NCBI GenBank assembly: GCA_009781495.1
Contig: WQYA01000001.1
Coordinates: 112,187 to 176,186, forward strand
Direction of reading: 5' to 3'
From: Cystobacterineae bacterium
Lineage (GTDB): Bacteria; Myxococcota; Myxococcia; Myxococcales; Myxococcaceae
Length of the DNA stretch: 64,000 nucleotides
The notes beneath the pieces are model-generated. The model saw only the letters and a list, made by a program, of their open reading frames with translations, was not told the DNA's origin and ran no database searches. The position numbers and the translations under genes were made by a program. This document shows, piece by piece, positions 29,718 through 39,803 of this stretch; within the stretch, counting starts at the first letter, position 1; each line of letters opens with the position of its first letter.

Positions 29718-30383
29718 TTAGCGCCCACAGACTTTGGGGTACTGATCTCCATAACAGTCGATGTAGGGTTGGTTTGTCCCAGAGCATCTCTCTTCTACTG
29801 CCATAATGTCACCTATCTCTTTATGGGCTTTAGCCGCATTCCCGTCACGAAGGTATTGATCATAAATGGCATCATATTTGGCCATATTCGTTACCCACGC
29901 GGCAATATCCTCACCGTCATTTTTTAGAATTTCGCGCTGGACTTTGATGGCATTCAGGGTGGCGACGCCTTCGTCGGCAAGCAGTTTGGCGACAAAGGCA
30001 TTCTTCGAGCTACAGTCAACGGGATAGGTGCCTTTGGCATGCCCCGCCTCATGCGCCAAACCATAGACGATATAATTCGTGGAATTCCGATAGTCAGGAT
30101 CAAAAACGATGAGCTTTCTTGAAAGGATGACATAAGTGCCCCCGCCTTCCTCCCCATATCCAATGGTCCAGTCGTCTTCTTCGAGCCGCTTCAAATCCTC
30201 TCGCAAGGTGGGTGACAAGCATGCCAGGCGATCGATCTCTTTCCCCAAACCTGTTTCAATTTTGCACGTAGCATTTTCAAGCAAGACCAGCGACCGAGCA
30301 TAAGCGTCCTCGTCTTCATAATCGTCGCAAGCCGCCCCCAAAACCAAAAACAAACTTAAACCGAATATCTTCCGCGCCCACAT
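29718..30383 (-). CDS. Lipoprotein with HEAGH zincin-like motif (putative metallopeptidase effector)
   Basis: Lipobox MWARKIFGLSLFLVLGAAC; YIVYGLAHEAGHAKGTYPVDCSSKNAFVAKLLADEGVATLNAIKVQREILKNDGEDIAAW. Confidence 0.65.
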   Translation of the reverse strand: MWARKIFGLSLFLVLGAACDDYEDEDAYARSLVLLENATCKIETGLGKEIDRLACLSPTLREDLKRLEEDDWTIGYGEEGGGTYVILSRKLIVFDPDYRNSTNYIVYGLAHEAGHAKGTYPVDCSSKNAFVAKLLADEGVATLNAIKVQREILKNDGEDIAAWVTNMAKYDAIYDQYLRDGNAAKAHKEIGDIMAVEERCSGTNQPYIDCYGDQYPKVCGR

Positions 30384-30616
30384 CAATGTTCTTCCCTTCA
30401 AAAAACTGCTCAAATCCCTAAGAACATCCAACAGTGGATATATATAGCATATTTATTGGATTTTATAAATGCTGTTTGAGGACGCTGGGCACAGCTGTTG
30501 TCATTTTAGGGTTTGAGGGCCCTCAGGAATAGAGTCCTCCCCTAGGGGGGGGCAGGGGATTAGGGCGCGTGGGGGAGGGGGGTAGAAACCCAACAGAGCA
30601 CTCAGCTTAGGGCCCC

Positions 30617-33112
30617 CTAGCAAGAAAACTCAAGCTGGCCGGCTTTCATTTGAAGGAGGACATGGTCCCCGCTTTGGAATTGGCCTGTGAGAATATGCTC
30701 TGCCATGGGGCCTTCAATGAGGCGTTGAATGGTTTGTCGCAGGGGGCGTGCGCCGAGGCTTGAGTCAAACCCCCCGTTGCTCAAAAGGTATTCCACAACG
30801 TCTTCAGCCGCTTCAAAGGCGATGCCGCGCTCTTGGAGAAGGCGCTCGCTGCTTTGTTGGAGGAGCAGCTTAGCGATTTGGGTTATTTGCATATGGGAGA
30901 GGGGCAAGAAGACGCAGCGCTCGTCAATGCGGTTCCACAATTCCAGTGGCAGGGCCTCTTTGGTTTTTCTCAAAACTTCTTCATGGGGTAGGGCAGGGGA
31001 GGGGGCAGCTCCAAACCCGAGGTTTCGGGTTTTAGGGGCGAAGGCTTCGGCGCCCAAATTGCTGGTCATCAATAGGACGGTATTGGAGAAGTCCACATGC
31101 CTCCCCCTTCCGTCGGTAAGGCGGCCCTCCTCCAAAATTTGCAGAAGCAACATGAGGACGTCTTTGTGGGCTTTTTCAATTTCGTCCAAGACGACGACGC
31201 TGGAGGGCCGTTTGCGCACAGGCTCCGTCAGTTGTCCCCCGTCGCCATAGCCTACATAACCTGCGGGTGCGCCGATGAGGCGGCTGATGCCGTGGCTTTC
31301 CGAGGACTCGCTCATGTCCAGTTGAATGAGCGCGTCTGCGTTGCCGAAGAGGACTTGGGCCAGCACGCGCGCAAACTCTGTTTTGCCCACGCCCGTAGGG
31401 CCGAGCAACAAGAAGGAGCCCATGGGGCGGCGGCTTGAGAAGCCCGCATAGTTTCGGCGTATGACGGAGGCGATGCGCGCAATGCTGTCCTCGTGGCCGA
31501 CAATACGTGCTTTGAGGTTTTCCTCCAGGTGGAGCAGGTGGGCGGTTTCTGCGGTGAGCAAGCGCTCTTCCGGCAGGGAAGCCAGTTGTGCGACGACGCG
31601 GGCAATGTCATCCGGCTCCACGGTTTCTTTGCCGGCCCTTCTGCAACGAGAGCCGGCCAAGTCGAGGACGGAGATGGCTTTATCGGGGAGGCGTCTATCC
31701 GGAATATATTTAGAGGAGAGGGTGACGGCAGCCTTAAGGGTTTCAGGGGGGAAGCGGGTATGGTGGTGTTCCTCATAGCGGTGGATTAACCCGCTAAGGA
31801 TATAAAGCGTATCCTGTACAGAAGGCTCATTCACCCATACCCGTGTAAACCGCCGCTCCAAAGCCGAGTCCTGCGCAATATGCTGGCGGTATTCGTCATG
31901 GGTGGTAGCCCCGATGCACGGAAATTCGCCGCGAGCCAGAGCGGTTTTCAACTCATTGGCGGCGTCCTGGGGGCCGTCCCCGCTGGCGCCTGCGCCAATC
32001 AGCATATGGATTTCGTCGACGAAGACAATGACGCGGCCCTGTGCGCGTTTGACTTCGTCCTTGAGGGCATTGAGTCTTTCGGAGAAGGAGCCGCGCAGCT
32101 GAGTACCGGCCACCATGGAAGCCACATCCACCTGGACGAGGACACGTGAGGACAGGGGGCCCGAAAGGCGCAGCAGTTGTTGGGCGACACCCTCGGCGAT
32201 GGCCGTTTTCCCGACGCCGGGCTCCCCGACGAGGCAAGGGTTATTGGTACGGCGTTTACCCAGAATATCAATCACCTCATCTATTTCCTTAGCGCGGCCG
32301 ATAACGGGGTCCAACTTGCCCTCTTTGGCCAGGGCGCTGAGGTTTTTGCCGATGTTGCACAGCAGGGGGAAGTGTTGAGGGGAGAGGGCAAATTCAGGCT
32401 CCCTGGTTTTAGGGGCAGCCGTAGGTTTAAGCGAAGTGAGGGGGATCGAGGAAGGGGGAGGGGGTTGTTTAAGGGGGGAAGCCTGGGGGGGTAGCGGAGC
32501 GGGTACAGCCTGGGGTGGGGGCAGGGGCGTCGGTGTTGCCTCAAACAACTCCCGGGTAGACAGAGGCAGAGGGTTATGCTCGCCGGTAGTAGGCCTCAGC
32601 AGGGGCAGGGGTATTTGGGGGCGAGGGGGGGCGCCGAGGGGGCGGGGGCTATCAACCTTTTGTGGGGCCAGGGTAGTGGTAGCGCCTAACTCTCTAGAGA
32701 GCATAAGACGTCTGGGCATACGTCCACTTAAATAATAGGAGAGGGCCTTATTGCGTAGCCCTGTTAAGTCCAAGCCTGTCCCAAACAACAAGTCCTGCGC
32801 CAAGCAGCGCACACGTGTAGCGGCGATGAGCGCATGCAGGGTATCGGTCTCGACACACCCGCAACCGTTGGCGATTTCGCGAGCTTTCTCTTTGAGCTCG
32901 CGCACCAACCCCTCTTGTTCCTGGGGGGCCTGTTTGAGCAACTCCAGCAGCGCGTCCTCGTCGACGCCTTTTTCTTTGAGGAGGAGGGCCGCGCGGTTTT
33001 CAACCGTAAACATAGCGAAGAGGATATGCGCTGTCGTCAGAGGTTGCCTGACGCTGCGTGCAATGTCCTCGGCCTCTGTCAGGACTTGTGCGAAGTCACT
33101 GCTGTCCACCAT
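30617..33112 (-). CDS. clpA: ClpA/ClpC-type AAA+ unfoldase with long Pro-rich inter-domain linker
   Basis: Two Walker A motifs (GEPGVGKTAIAEG, GPTGVGKTEFARV), N-domain repeats, NLGFGA ClpP-loop-like tripeptide, C-terminal D2 small domain. Confidence 0.9.
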   Translation of the reverse strand: MVDSSDFAQVLTEAEDIARSVRQPLTTAHILFAMFTVENRAALLLKEKGVDEDALLELLKQAPQEQEGLVRELKEKAREIANGCGCVETDTLHALIAATRVRCLAQDLLFGTGLDLTGLRNKALSYYLSGRMPRRLMLSRELGATTTLAPQKVDSPRPLGAPPRPQIPLPLLRPTTGEHNPLPLSTRELFEATPTPLPPPQAVPAPLPPQASPLKQPPPPSSIPLTSLKPTAAPKTREPEFALSPQHFPLLCNIGKNLSALAKEGKLDPVIGRAKEIDEVIDILGKRRTNNPCLVGEPGVGKTAIAEGVAQQLLRLSGPLSSRVLVQVDVASMVAGTQLRGSFSERLNALKDEVKRAQGRVIVFVDEIHMLIGAGASGDGPQDAANELKTALARGEFPCIGATTHDEYRQHIAQDSALERRFTRVWVNEPSVQDTLYILSGLIHRYEEHHHTRFPPETLKAAVTLSSKYIPDRRLPDKAISVLDLAGSRCRRAGKETVEPDDIARVVAQLASLPEERLLTAETAHLLHLEENLKARIVGHEDSIARIASVIRRNYAGFSSRRPMGSFLLLGPTGVGKTEFARVLAQVLFGNADALIQLDMSESSESHGISRLIGAPAGYVGYGDGGQLTEPVRKRPSSVVVLDEIEKAHKDVLMLLLQILEEGRLTDGRGRHVDFSNTVLLMTSNLGAEAFAPKTRNLGFGAAPSPALPHEEVLRKTKEALPLELWNRIDERCVFLPLSHMQITQIAKLLLQQSSERLLQERGIAFEAAEDVVEYLLSNGGFDSSLGARPLRQTIQRLIEGPMAEHILTGQFQSGDHVLLQMKAGQLEFSC

Positions 33113-33304
33113 GTCAAGCCATCTCCAGTATTGCGGAAGGGAAGGTGTGCATTGCCACCTCTACAACCGATTTAAGCAATCGGCAAAAAAAACGCTACAT
33201 ACCTGAAGCGGGTGCGGAAATTTTATTTGAATCCATGAAAATAAAAGGCTTTCAGGCCACTCAAGATTCATTGTAGGTGAAGAAGGACTTCCGTCAGGAA
33301 AGCC

Positions 33305-33997
33305 ATGCGATTGCTTTTTTCTTCTCTTTTCACCCCGATGGATGGGTTGCCCAAGCTGGTTGCGGCCCGCCGCTATTGGGCCCCGCTGATTTTTTCTACG
33401 CTGGCTTGTTGTTTTGCGCAGTTGTGTTTGGCCTGGCGTTTGGATTTGGCGCCTCAAACCATTGCGCGTATGGATGTGGCCTTGGCTACGGCCCAGGCGA
33501 CGGAGAGCGAGCTTCAAGCCGCCATTGAGCAAGCCCAGCGCGTTGTTTGGGTATTGGCCGTATTCAAAGGCCTGTTTTGGCCGGCCCTCAGCGCCTTGGG
33601 CATTGCCTTTGTTTTGAAGATATTGGCGTGGTTGCTGGACAAACCCACTGCGTTAAAGGCGTGTTTTTGTGCTGCGGTGGGAGGGTTGTTGCCTTTGGCC
33701 ATTAGAGATATTGCCCGGGGTATTATAGCGCTCAACCGTTTTGTTATTTATCCAGAGCAAGCCGACAAGCTCATAGCGACTTCTCTAAGTGGGTGGGCGG
33801 GAGATGTTTCTGCCTGGCTACCCTTATTATCCGCTTTAGACGGCTATGCCCTATGGGCAGCAATAAGTTTAGGTTTGGGTTTTGCGGCGGCAACTCAAAT
33901 GAAGCCTTGGAAGGGGATATTGTGGAGTTTGGGGCTCTACGCCCACTATGCCGCCTTTGCTCTGGTGATGGTTCCTGCTGCCCTTCCCGCGGCCTAG
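33305..33997 (+). CDS. Hypothetical multi-pass membrane protein (YIP1-like topology)
   Basis: Several hydrophobic segments; start of an apparent operon with the export genes. Confidence 0.55.
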   Translation: MRLLFSSLFTPMDGLPKLVAARRYWAPLIFSTLACCFAQLCLAWRLDLAPQTIARMDVALATAQATESELQAAIEQAQRVVWVLAVFKGLFWPALSALGIAFVLKILAWLLDKPTALKACFCAAVGGLLPLAIRDIARGIIALNRFVIYPEQADKLIATSLSGWAGDVSAWLPLLSALDGYALWAAISLGLGFAAATQMKPWKGILWSLGLYAHYAAFALVMVPAALPAA

Positions 33998-34006
33998 GAG
34001 AGAGAG

Positions 34007-35311
34007 ATGTGGACGTTTTTGGTTTTAGCCCTGCTGCACTCGACGCCCATTACACTTGAAGAAGTGCGGCAAGCTGCCCGCGACAATTTGGATGCGTTGA
34101 AAGCGGAGTTGGCATTGGCATCCTCGCATGAAAGTGCCCGGCAAGCGCGCTCATCTATTTTTCCACAACTTTCGGCAGAGCTTTCGGCGAGTCAGACTTG
34201 GGCAGGTTCTCAGCGTTATGCTTTCCCACAAATTTCCAAAGAATTTTTTGACGTAGCGCCCTACAACCAGACTCAATTGGGTTTGCGGTTTCAGTTGCAG
34301 CAATTGATTTATGATGGGGGCCGCTGGTGGAAGCAGATAGCGAAGGCGGGTTTTTTAAAGGAGGCGGCGGAGGGTGAGTTAGCGGAGCAGCGTTTGGTTT
34401 CAGAGGCTGAGGGGGCGCGGCGTTTTTTCGAGTTGTTGAAAACGCAAATCGCCTTGGAAGTATTAGAGAATGCGCAGCAGCGTTCCGTGGAGCAGTTGGA
34501 GAGGGCCAAGGCGCTTTTTGAAGCAGGGCGTGCGCCGAAGCTGGACTGGCTGAACGCAGAAATCAACTTAGGCAGCGATACCATTCGTGTGGTTTTGCAG
34601 CGCCAAGCCATTACAAAAGCTCAAGTAGATTTGCTTCAATGGTTGGCGCGTCCCTATGCGGACATTCGAGCTGAACACGCGTTGAATTCAACGCATTCAA
34701 CGGACGAAGCGGTGCTGGTTTTTGAAGAAGTTTTGGACATAGCTCAAAACCGACGGCCTTTGTTTTTTGCCTTGTCCAAGCGACTGGAGGCTGCGTCCTC
34801 TGCCATATCCCTTGCGTCGGCAGGCTATTGGCCGAGCATTTTTTTGTCTTTGCAATACCAGCGGGACAGCACAGAGCTGAAGTCTTTTGTCTCGGATTGG
34901 AAAAAACAAAATGTGTTGCTGGGGATGTTCAACCTTCGTTGGACACTGTTTGACGGTTTTGCCACGGCTTCGGACAAGGCGTTGGCAAGCATTGAGCAAA
35001 CGCGCGTCCAGAAGGATTTGCAGCAAGCGGAGATTCAGCTTTCTGGAGATGTTCAGCAAGCGCTGGTCCTCCTTGCGGTGCAACGCGAAGTTTTAAAACT
35101 GGCCAAGCAAAACCGGCAAAAATCAGAAGAAGGCTTGGCGCTGAGCAGCGAGCGTTTTGTTGCAGGCCAGGGCTCCTCTCTGGAGATACGCGATGCACAG
35201 CTTCGGCTGTTGGAGACAGAGCTGACAGAGCAGCAGAACCGTATAGACTTAGAGATTGCGTGGGTTTTATTGGAGCGTGTTATAGGCGGCTCTTTGGAGA
35301 AACTTCGATGA
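34007..35311 (+). CDS. TolC-family outer membrane efflux protein
   Basis: N-terminal signal-like segment, ITLEEVRQAARDNLDALKAELALASSHESARQARSSIFPQLSAELSAS; duplicated alpha-barrel repeats. Confidence 0.9.
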   Translation: MWTFLVLALLHSTPITLEEVRQAARDNLDALKAELALASSHESARQARSSIFPQLSAELSASQTWAGSQRYAFPQISKEFFDVAPYNQTQLGLRFQLQQLIYDGGRWWKQIAKAGFLKEAAEGELAEQRLVSEAEGARRFFELLKTQIALEVLENAQQRSVEQLERAKALFEAGRAPKLDWLNAEINLGSDTIRVVLQRQAITKAQVDLLQWLARPYADIRAEHALNSTHSTDEAVLVFEEVLDIAQNRRPLFFALSKRLEAASSAISLASAGYWPSIFLSLQYQRDSTELKSFVSDWKKQNVLLGMFNLRWTLFDGFATASDKALASIEQTRVQKDLQQAEIQLSGDVQQALVLLAVQREVLKLAKQNRQKSEEGLALSSERFVAGQGSSLEIRDAQLRLLETELTEQQNRIDLEIAWVLLERVIGGSLEKLR

Positions 35312-36579
35312 AGTGGTGGAAACGGGTTATTCTCATTCTCATTGTTGGATTTGTGGGGGTTTCAACTTGGAAGGCCTTGGGGGAAAAAGCGCCTGTGGCT
35401 GTTTCGGCACAACTTGTAACCGTCAAACGGGGGCCCATTACGCGAACGGTGGTTGGAACAGGAAAACTGGAGCCCAGCGTTGCGGTCAAATTGTCCTCAA
35501 GCATCAGCGGCGATTTGATCTCTTTGAATGTCAAAGCTGGCGATTTGGTCAAAAAAGGACAGGTGCTCGGGAAGATTGATCCGCGCCGTTATGATGCTTT
35601 GGTCAAACAGACGACTGCGGCATGGAGGACGACGAAGTCAGAACATGATGCGGCCAAAGTTGAATTGGAGCGCACACAAGCAGAGCTGGCGCGCACCCAG
35701 GCTTTGTTTGAAAAGGGGTTGTCTTCCAAAGCCGAATACGAAAAAATTTTGGCAGAGAAAGACAGTGCCCAAGCGCGATTTGAAGCTTCCAGAGGCCGAA
35801 TCAGCCAATCGCTGGCTGCTTTGGAAGAAGCGCAGACGGATTTTGCTCGGACAACCCTCTATTCTCCTATTGACGGAACCGTTATTCAACTGTCTCGCGA
35901 AGTAGGCGAGCGCGTCCGTGGTTCAGACTTGTCAGAGGATGTGGTGATGACCATTGCGACTTTGTCTTCCATGGAAGTGAAGATTGAAGTGGCCGAGCGA
36001 GAGGTTGTTTTTGTCAAGCCGGGGCAAAAAGCCAGCATTACCGTCGATGCTCTGGAGGATAGGGTTTATGAAGGCCAAGTGCTTGAAGTGGCGCAAAAAG
36101 CGCTGATTCGCAATGAAGGCACAGACAACGAGACCATTGGTTTCCCCGTGCGCATAGGCATTTTGAACAAACCCGAGGGTGGATTGACAGGCATGAGTGC
36201 GGAGGTAAAAATTGATGCGGAACACAAAGCGTCGGCATGGGTTGTGCCCATCCAGGCTGTGACGGTTCGTCCAGAGGGGATGTTGGATGCTGCTGGGGTG
36301 TCTGAAGACGCGGCTTCTCGTGCTTCATCCGCATTTGCCAAGGTGGTGTTTGTGGTGGGTGAAGACATGAGGGTGAGGCCCCTTCGCGTGCGCACGGGCA
36401 TTGCTTCCGAAACGGAAATGGAGCTTGTCGAAGGGGCTCAAGAAGGGATGCGTGTGGTGGAAGGCCCCTATCGACTGTTGTCGAAGGAGTTGAAGGAAGG
36501 GGACCTCATAAAAGACAGAGAGCAAGACAAGAAGACTCCAGGGAAGTCTTCACCTAAGCCTATGGGGCTAAGTCCATGA
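35308..36579 (+). CDS. MacA-like periplasmic adaptor (HlyD/RND family)
   Basis: [76 protein letters not shown]. Confidence 0.92.
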   Translation: MKWWKRVILILIVGFVGVSTWKALGEKAPVAVSAQLVTVKRGPITRTVVGTGKLEPSVAVKLSSSISGDLISLNVKAGDLVKKGQVLGKIDPRRYDALVKQTTAAWRTTKSEHDAAKVELERTQAELARTQALFEKGLSSKAEYEKILAEKDSAQARFEASRGRISQSLAALEEAQTDFARTTLYSPIDGTVIQLSREVGERVRGSDLSEDVVMTIATLSSMEVKIEVAEREVVFVKPGQKASITVDALEDRVYEGQVLEVAQKALIRNEGTDNETIGFPVRIGILNKPEGGLTGMSAEVKIDAEHKASAWVVPIQAVTVRPEGMLDAAGVSEDAASRASSAFAKVVFVVGEDMRVRPLRVRTGIASETEMELVEGAQEGMRVVEGPYRLLSKELKEGDLIKDREQDKKTPGKSSPKPMGLSP

Positions 36580-37307
36580 CGTTTATTTCCCTTCAAAAAA
36601 TATCCCGTCACTATGTTGTAGGCGAAGAAACAGTACACGCCTTAGAGGATGTTAGCCTACAAATGGAGAAGGGGGAATGGCTGGCTGTGATAGGCCAGTC
36701 CGGTTCCGGCAAAAGCACTTTAATGAATTTATTGGGTTGTTTGGATACGCCTACGGGAGGCTCCTATTTTTTAAACGGCAAAGACGTTTCCAAAATGCAA
36801 GACGACGAGCTTGCCGACATTCGCAACAGGGAGATTGGGTTTATATTTCAGAATTTTCAACTGTTGCCTCGCGAAACCGCTTTGGCGAATGTGGAGCTTC
36901 CGCTGATTTACCGAGGCCTCCGCTCCAAGGAACGGAGGCGGCGTGCATTGCAGGCCTTGGAGAGGGTACAATTGGCAGACCGCATTCACCACAAACCCAC
37001 AGAGCTTTCAGGAGGCCAAAGGCAACGTGTAGCGATTGCACGCGCCTTGGTAACAGAGCCTTCGTTGTTGCTCGCGGATGAGCCCACAGGGAACTTGGAC
37101 ACAGCCACAGGAGAAGACATTTTTCGGCTGTTTGAAGAGCTCCACCGTTTGGGGCATACGCTGGTGTTGGTAACGCACGAACCCAAACTTGCGGCGCGTT
37201 GTCCTCGGGCCATTCGTCTCTTGGATGGGCGTGTTTGTGCCGATGGGCTTGGCTCTCAAGTGGCGTTTATGGAGGTTTCTTCAGCGGTGGAGGAGGAGAG
37301 GAGATGA
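36576..37307 (+). CDS. ABC transporter ATP-binding protein (MacB/LolD type)
   Basis: [55 protein letters not shown]. Confidence 0.96.
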   Translation: MTFISLQKISRHYVVGEETVHALEDVSLQMEKGEWLAVIGQSGSGKSTLMNLLGCLDTPTGGSYFLNGKDVSKMQDDELADIRNREIGFIFQNFQLLPRETALANVELPLIYRGLRSKERRRRALQALERVQLADRIHHKPTELSGGQRQRVAIARALVTEPSLLLADEPTGNLDTATGEDIFRLFEELHRLGHTLVLVTHEPKLAARCPRAIRLLDGRVCADGLGSQVAFMEVSSAVEEERR

Positions 37308-38530
37308 GTTTCCGCCTCCACTTTTTTGAGTGCGGGAAAATAGCGATGAGGACTTTGCTGAGGCATCGGCTTCGCAGCTTTCTAACCATTTTAGGCGTAG
37401 GGGTAGGGGTAGCCACCTTATTGGCCATTGTAGGCATTATTCAGGGGATGAATGTTGCTTTTGAAAAGTCGCTCTCTTCCTTCAGCTCGAACGTGCTTTT
37501 TGTACAGAGAATGCCGATGGTGCCCATGGATGATTTGGCGTTATACCGCAACAGAAGGCAGTTTACTTTAGAGCAAGCAAAGGTGGTTCAGCGCTTGGCG
37601 ACTTTTGCTGAGCATGTGGAGCCTCTTTACAGTGCTCCGAAGAACATCCAATTTTTGGATAAGGAGTTATTCCTTGTCAGTATTTATGGCGTAACACCCA
37701 ACTATCTCTCCATCGTCTATGAAGAGTTGGCTGAAGGCAGGTTTTTGACGCAGGAGGATTTAGAAACTCAAAGGAAGGTGGTGGTGATAGGTAGGGATTT
37801 GGTCGATGCTTTTTTCAAAAACACGTCCCCTTTGGGTGCAAGCATTCGCATCGCCGGCATACCTTTTGTTGTGGTGGGCACGTTTAAACCCAAGGGGAAG
37901 CTTTTGGGTGTCAGCCTGGACAACCAAGCCATTGTCCCCATGAATACCTATAAAGCGTTTTGGATGGAATCCGGAGAGAGCGCCATTGGTGTGGTGCTTC
38001 CTGCTTCGGCAGAACAAGCGCTCCTTGAAGAAGAATTGGAGGGGGTTGTGCGCAGAGCCAGACAGCTTGGCCCTGGGCAGCCCAACGACTTCAGCATCAA
38101 CCGGATTGACAGCATGAAGTCCATCTACAAGAGTGTGACGGGGGCTTTGTTTGGCGTCGCTGTGGGTGTTGGGCTCATTACACTTTCGGTAGGCGGCATA
38201 GGCATTATGAATATTATGCTGGTTTCCGTGCGAGAGCGGACGCGTGAAATTGGTGTACGTCGTGCTTTAGGGGCGAGGCGTTCGGTCATTGTGGCTCAAT
38301 TCATACTGGAGGCCGTTGCGGTTTCCATGTTGGGTGGCGCCATTGGCACAGGCGTTGGGCTTTTAGCAGCTAAAATTGTCAGTTGGACGACACCGTTGCC
38401 GGCAGTTGTTCATCCCTTGACGGTATTAGGTGGGGTCGGTTTTGCTGCACTGGTAGGTTTATTTTTTGGCATTTTACCGGCGTTAAGGGCGGCCAATTTA
38501 AACCCAATTATTGCCTTGAGGCACGAGTGA
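37304..38530 (+). CDS. ABC transporter permease (MacB_PCD/FtsX type) 1
   Basis: [65 protein letters not shown]. Confidence 0.93.
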   Translation: MSFRLHFFECGKIAMRTLLRHRLRSFLTILGVGVGVATLLAIVGIIQGMNVAFEKSLSSFSSNVLFVQRMPMVPMDDLALYRNRRQFTLEQAKVVQRLATFAEHVEPLYSAPKNIQFLDKELFLVSIYGVTPNYLSIVYEELAEGRFLTQEDLETQRKVVVIGRDLVDAFFKNTSPLGASIRIAGIPFVVVGTFKPKGKLLGVSLDNQAIVPMNTYKAFWMESGESAIGVVLPASAEQALLEEELEGVVRRARQLGPGQPNDFSINRIDSMKSIYKSVTGALFGVAVGVGLITLSVGGIGIMNIMLVSVRERTREIGVRRALGARRSVIVAQFILEAVAVSMLGGAIGTGVGLLAAKIVSWTTPLPAVVHPLTVLGGVGFAALVGLFFGILPALRAANLNPIIALRHE

Positions 38531-39771
38531 TTCAGGTATTTTTCGACAACTTCAAACTGGTGTGGAACAGTTTTGTTTCCAACCCTCTTCGCACACTCAT
38601 TACGCTGTTGGGGATTGTTATTGGGACAATAACCATCATTGTGACGATGGGTTTATTTGAAGGCTTATCCGGGAAAGTGGAGAAGGATTTTTCGATGATG
38701 GGGGCCGACGTTTTCAGTGTTTCCAAATGGCCCATGGGGATATCCTTCAGTTACGATCCAAAAATGTGGGACAAAATTCTCAAGGCTCCGAACCTGAGCA
38801 TGGAGGACCGGCGTGCCATTTTAAGCCATTGTCCTTCGGTTGAGTTTGTTGCCGCCTATGCGGATGCGAGAGGGATACGGCTCAAAACAACGCACAGCCA
38901 AACCAGCGCCAGTGTCAGGCTGACAGGAGCCACGGCGGACTATATAGACACGGGGGGTTTTCAGATAGCGTTGGGGAGGTTTTTCAGTGAGGTAGAGGAG
39001 TTAGAGGGGGCGCGCGTGGTGGTATTGGCAGCGGATGTGGTGGACAGTTTATTTCCGCTTATAAACCCGATTGGCCAAAAAGTGAGGATACGGGAGCGTC
39101 CCTATACCGTTATAGGCACCTTGGCGAGACGTGGCAAATGGATGGGGATGGTGAATTTGGACAATGGCGCCATGGTGCCCATGCCTGCCTTTCTCAGCTC
39201 CTATGGTTTGCGCCAGCCGATTATCCTCCATGTGAAAGCCAAAAGTTCAGAAAGTTTTGAGCGTGCTCAAGACGAAGTAAAACGTCTAATGTGGCAGAGG
39301 CGGAACATTAAGACAGAAGATGAGGAAAATTTTTTTATTGGGACTTATGAATCCATGACGAGGCAGCTGAAGGAGCTCAGCTTTGTTGTGGCGATTTCAA
39401 CCTTTGCGGTTTCTGCCTTATCACTGTTGGTTGGGGGGATAGGCATCCTCAACATTATGTTGGTAGCCGTCACGGAGCGAACCCGAGAAATCGGCCTACG
39501 CAGAGCGCTGGGTGCCCGCAAGGGGCGGATTTTATTTCAATTTGCGAGTGAAGCCACCGTTTTGTCTCTGTTGGGGGCGCTCTTAGGTTTTGGGATAGGC
39601 CTAGGGGTTTCCGGGTTGATTGGATGGGTAGGGGCCTTTCCGAGCCAAGTACCTCTGTGGGCTATAGGTTTAGCCCTAGGGACCAGTATTGTGGTGGGTA
39701 TCACCTTTGGTTTTTATCCTGCCCTAAGGGCTTCACGTTTAAACCCCATAGAAGCCATGCGCGCCGAATAG
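38527..39771 (+). CDS. ABC transporter permease (MacB_PCD/FtsX type) 2, GTG start overlapping previous stop
   Basis: NPLRTLITLLGIVIGTITIIVTMGLFEG; VGGIGILNIMLVAVTERTREIGLRRALGARKG. Confidence 0.92.
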   Translation: MIQVFFDNFKLVWNSFVSNPLRTLITLLGIVIGTITIIVTMGLFEGLSGKVEKDFSMMGADVFSVSKWPMGISFSYDPKMWDKILKAPNLSMEDRRAILSHCPSVEFVAAYADARGIRLKTTHSQTSASVRLTGATADYIDTGGFQIALGRFFSEVEELEGARVVVLAADVVDSLFPLINPIGQKVRIRERPYTVIGTLARRGKWMGMVNLDNGAMVPMPAFLSSYGLRQPIILHVKAKSSESFERAQDEVKRLMWQRRNIKTEDEENFFIGTYESMTRQLKELSFVVAISTFAVSALSLLVGGIGILNIMLVAVTERTREIGLRRALGARKGRILFQFASEATVLSLLGALLGFGIGLGVSGLIGWVGAFPSQVPLWAIGLALGTSIVVGITFGFYPALRASRLNPIEAMRAE

Positions 39772-39803
39772 TTGTGCATATTCTGCATGCAGTTCAAGGC
39801 GAC

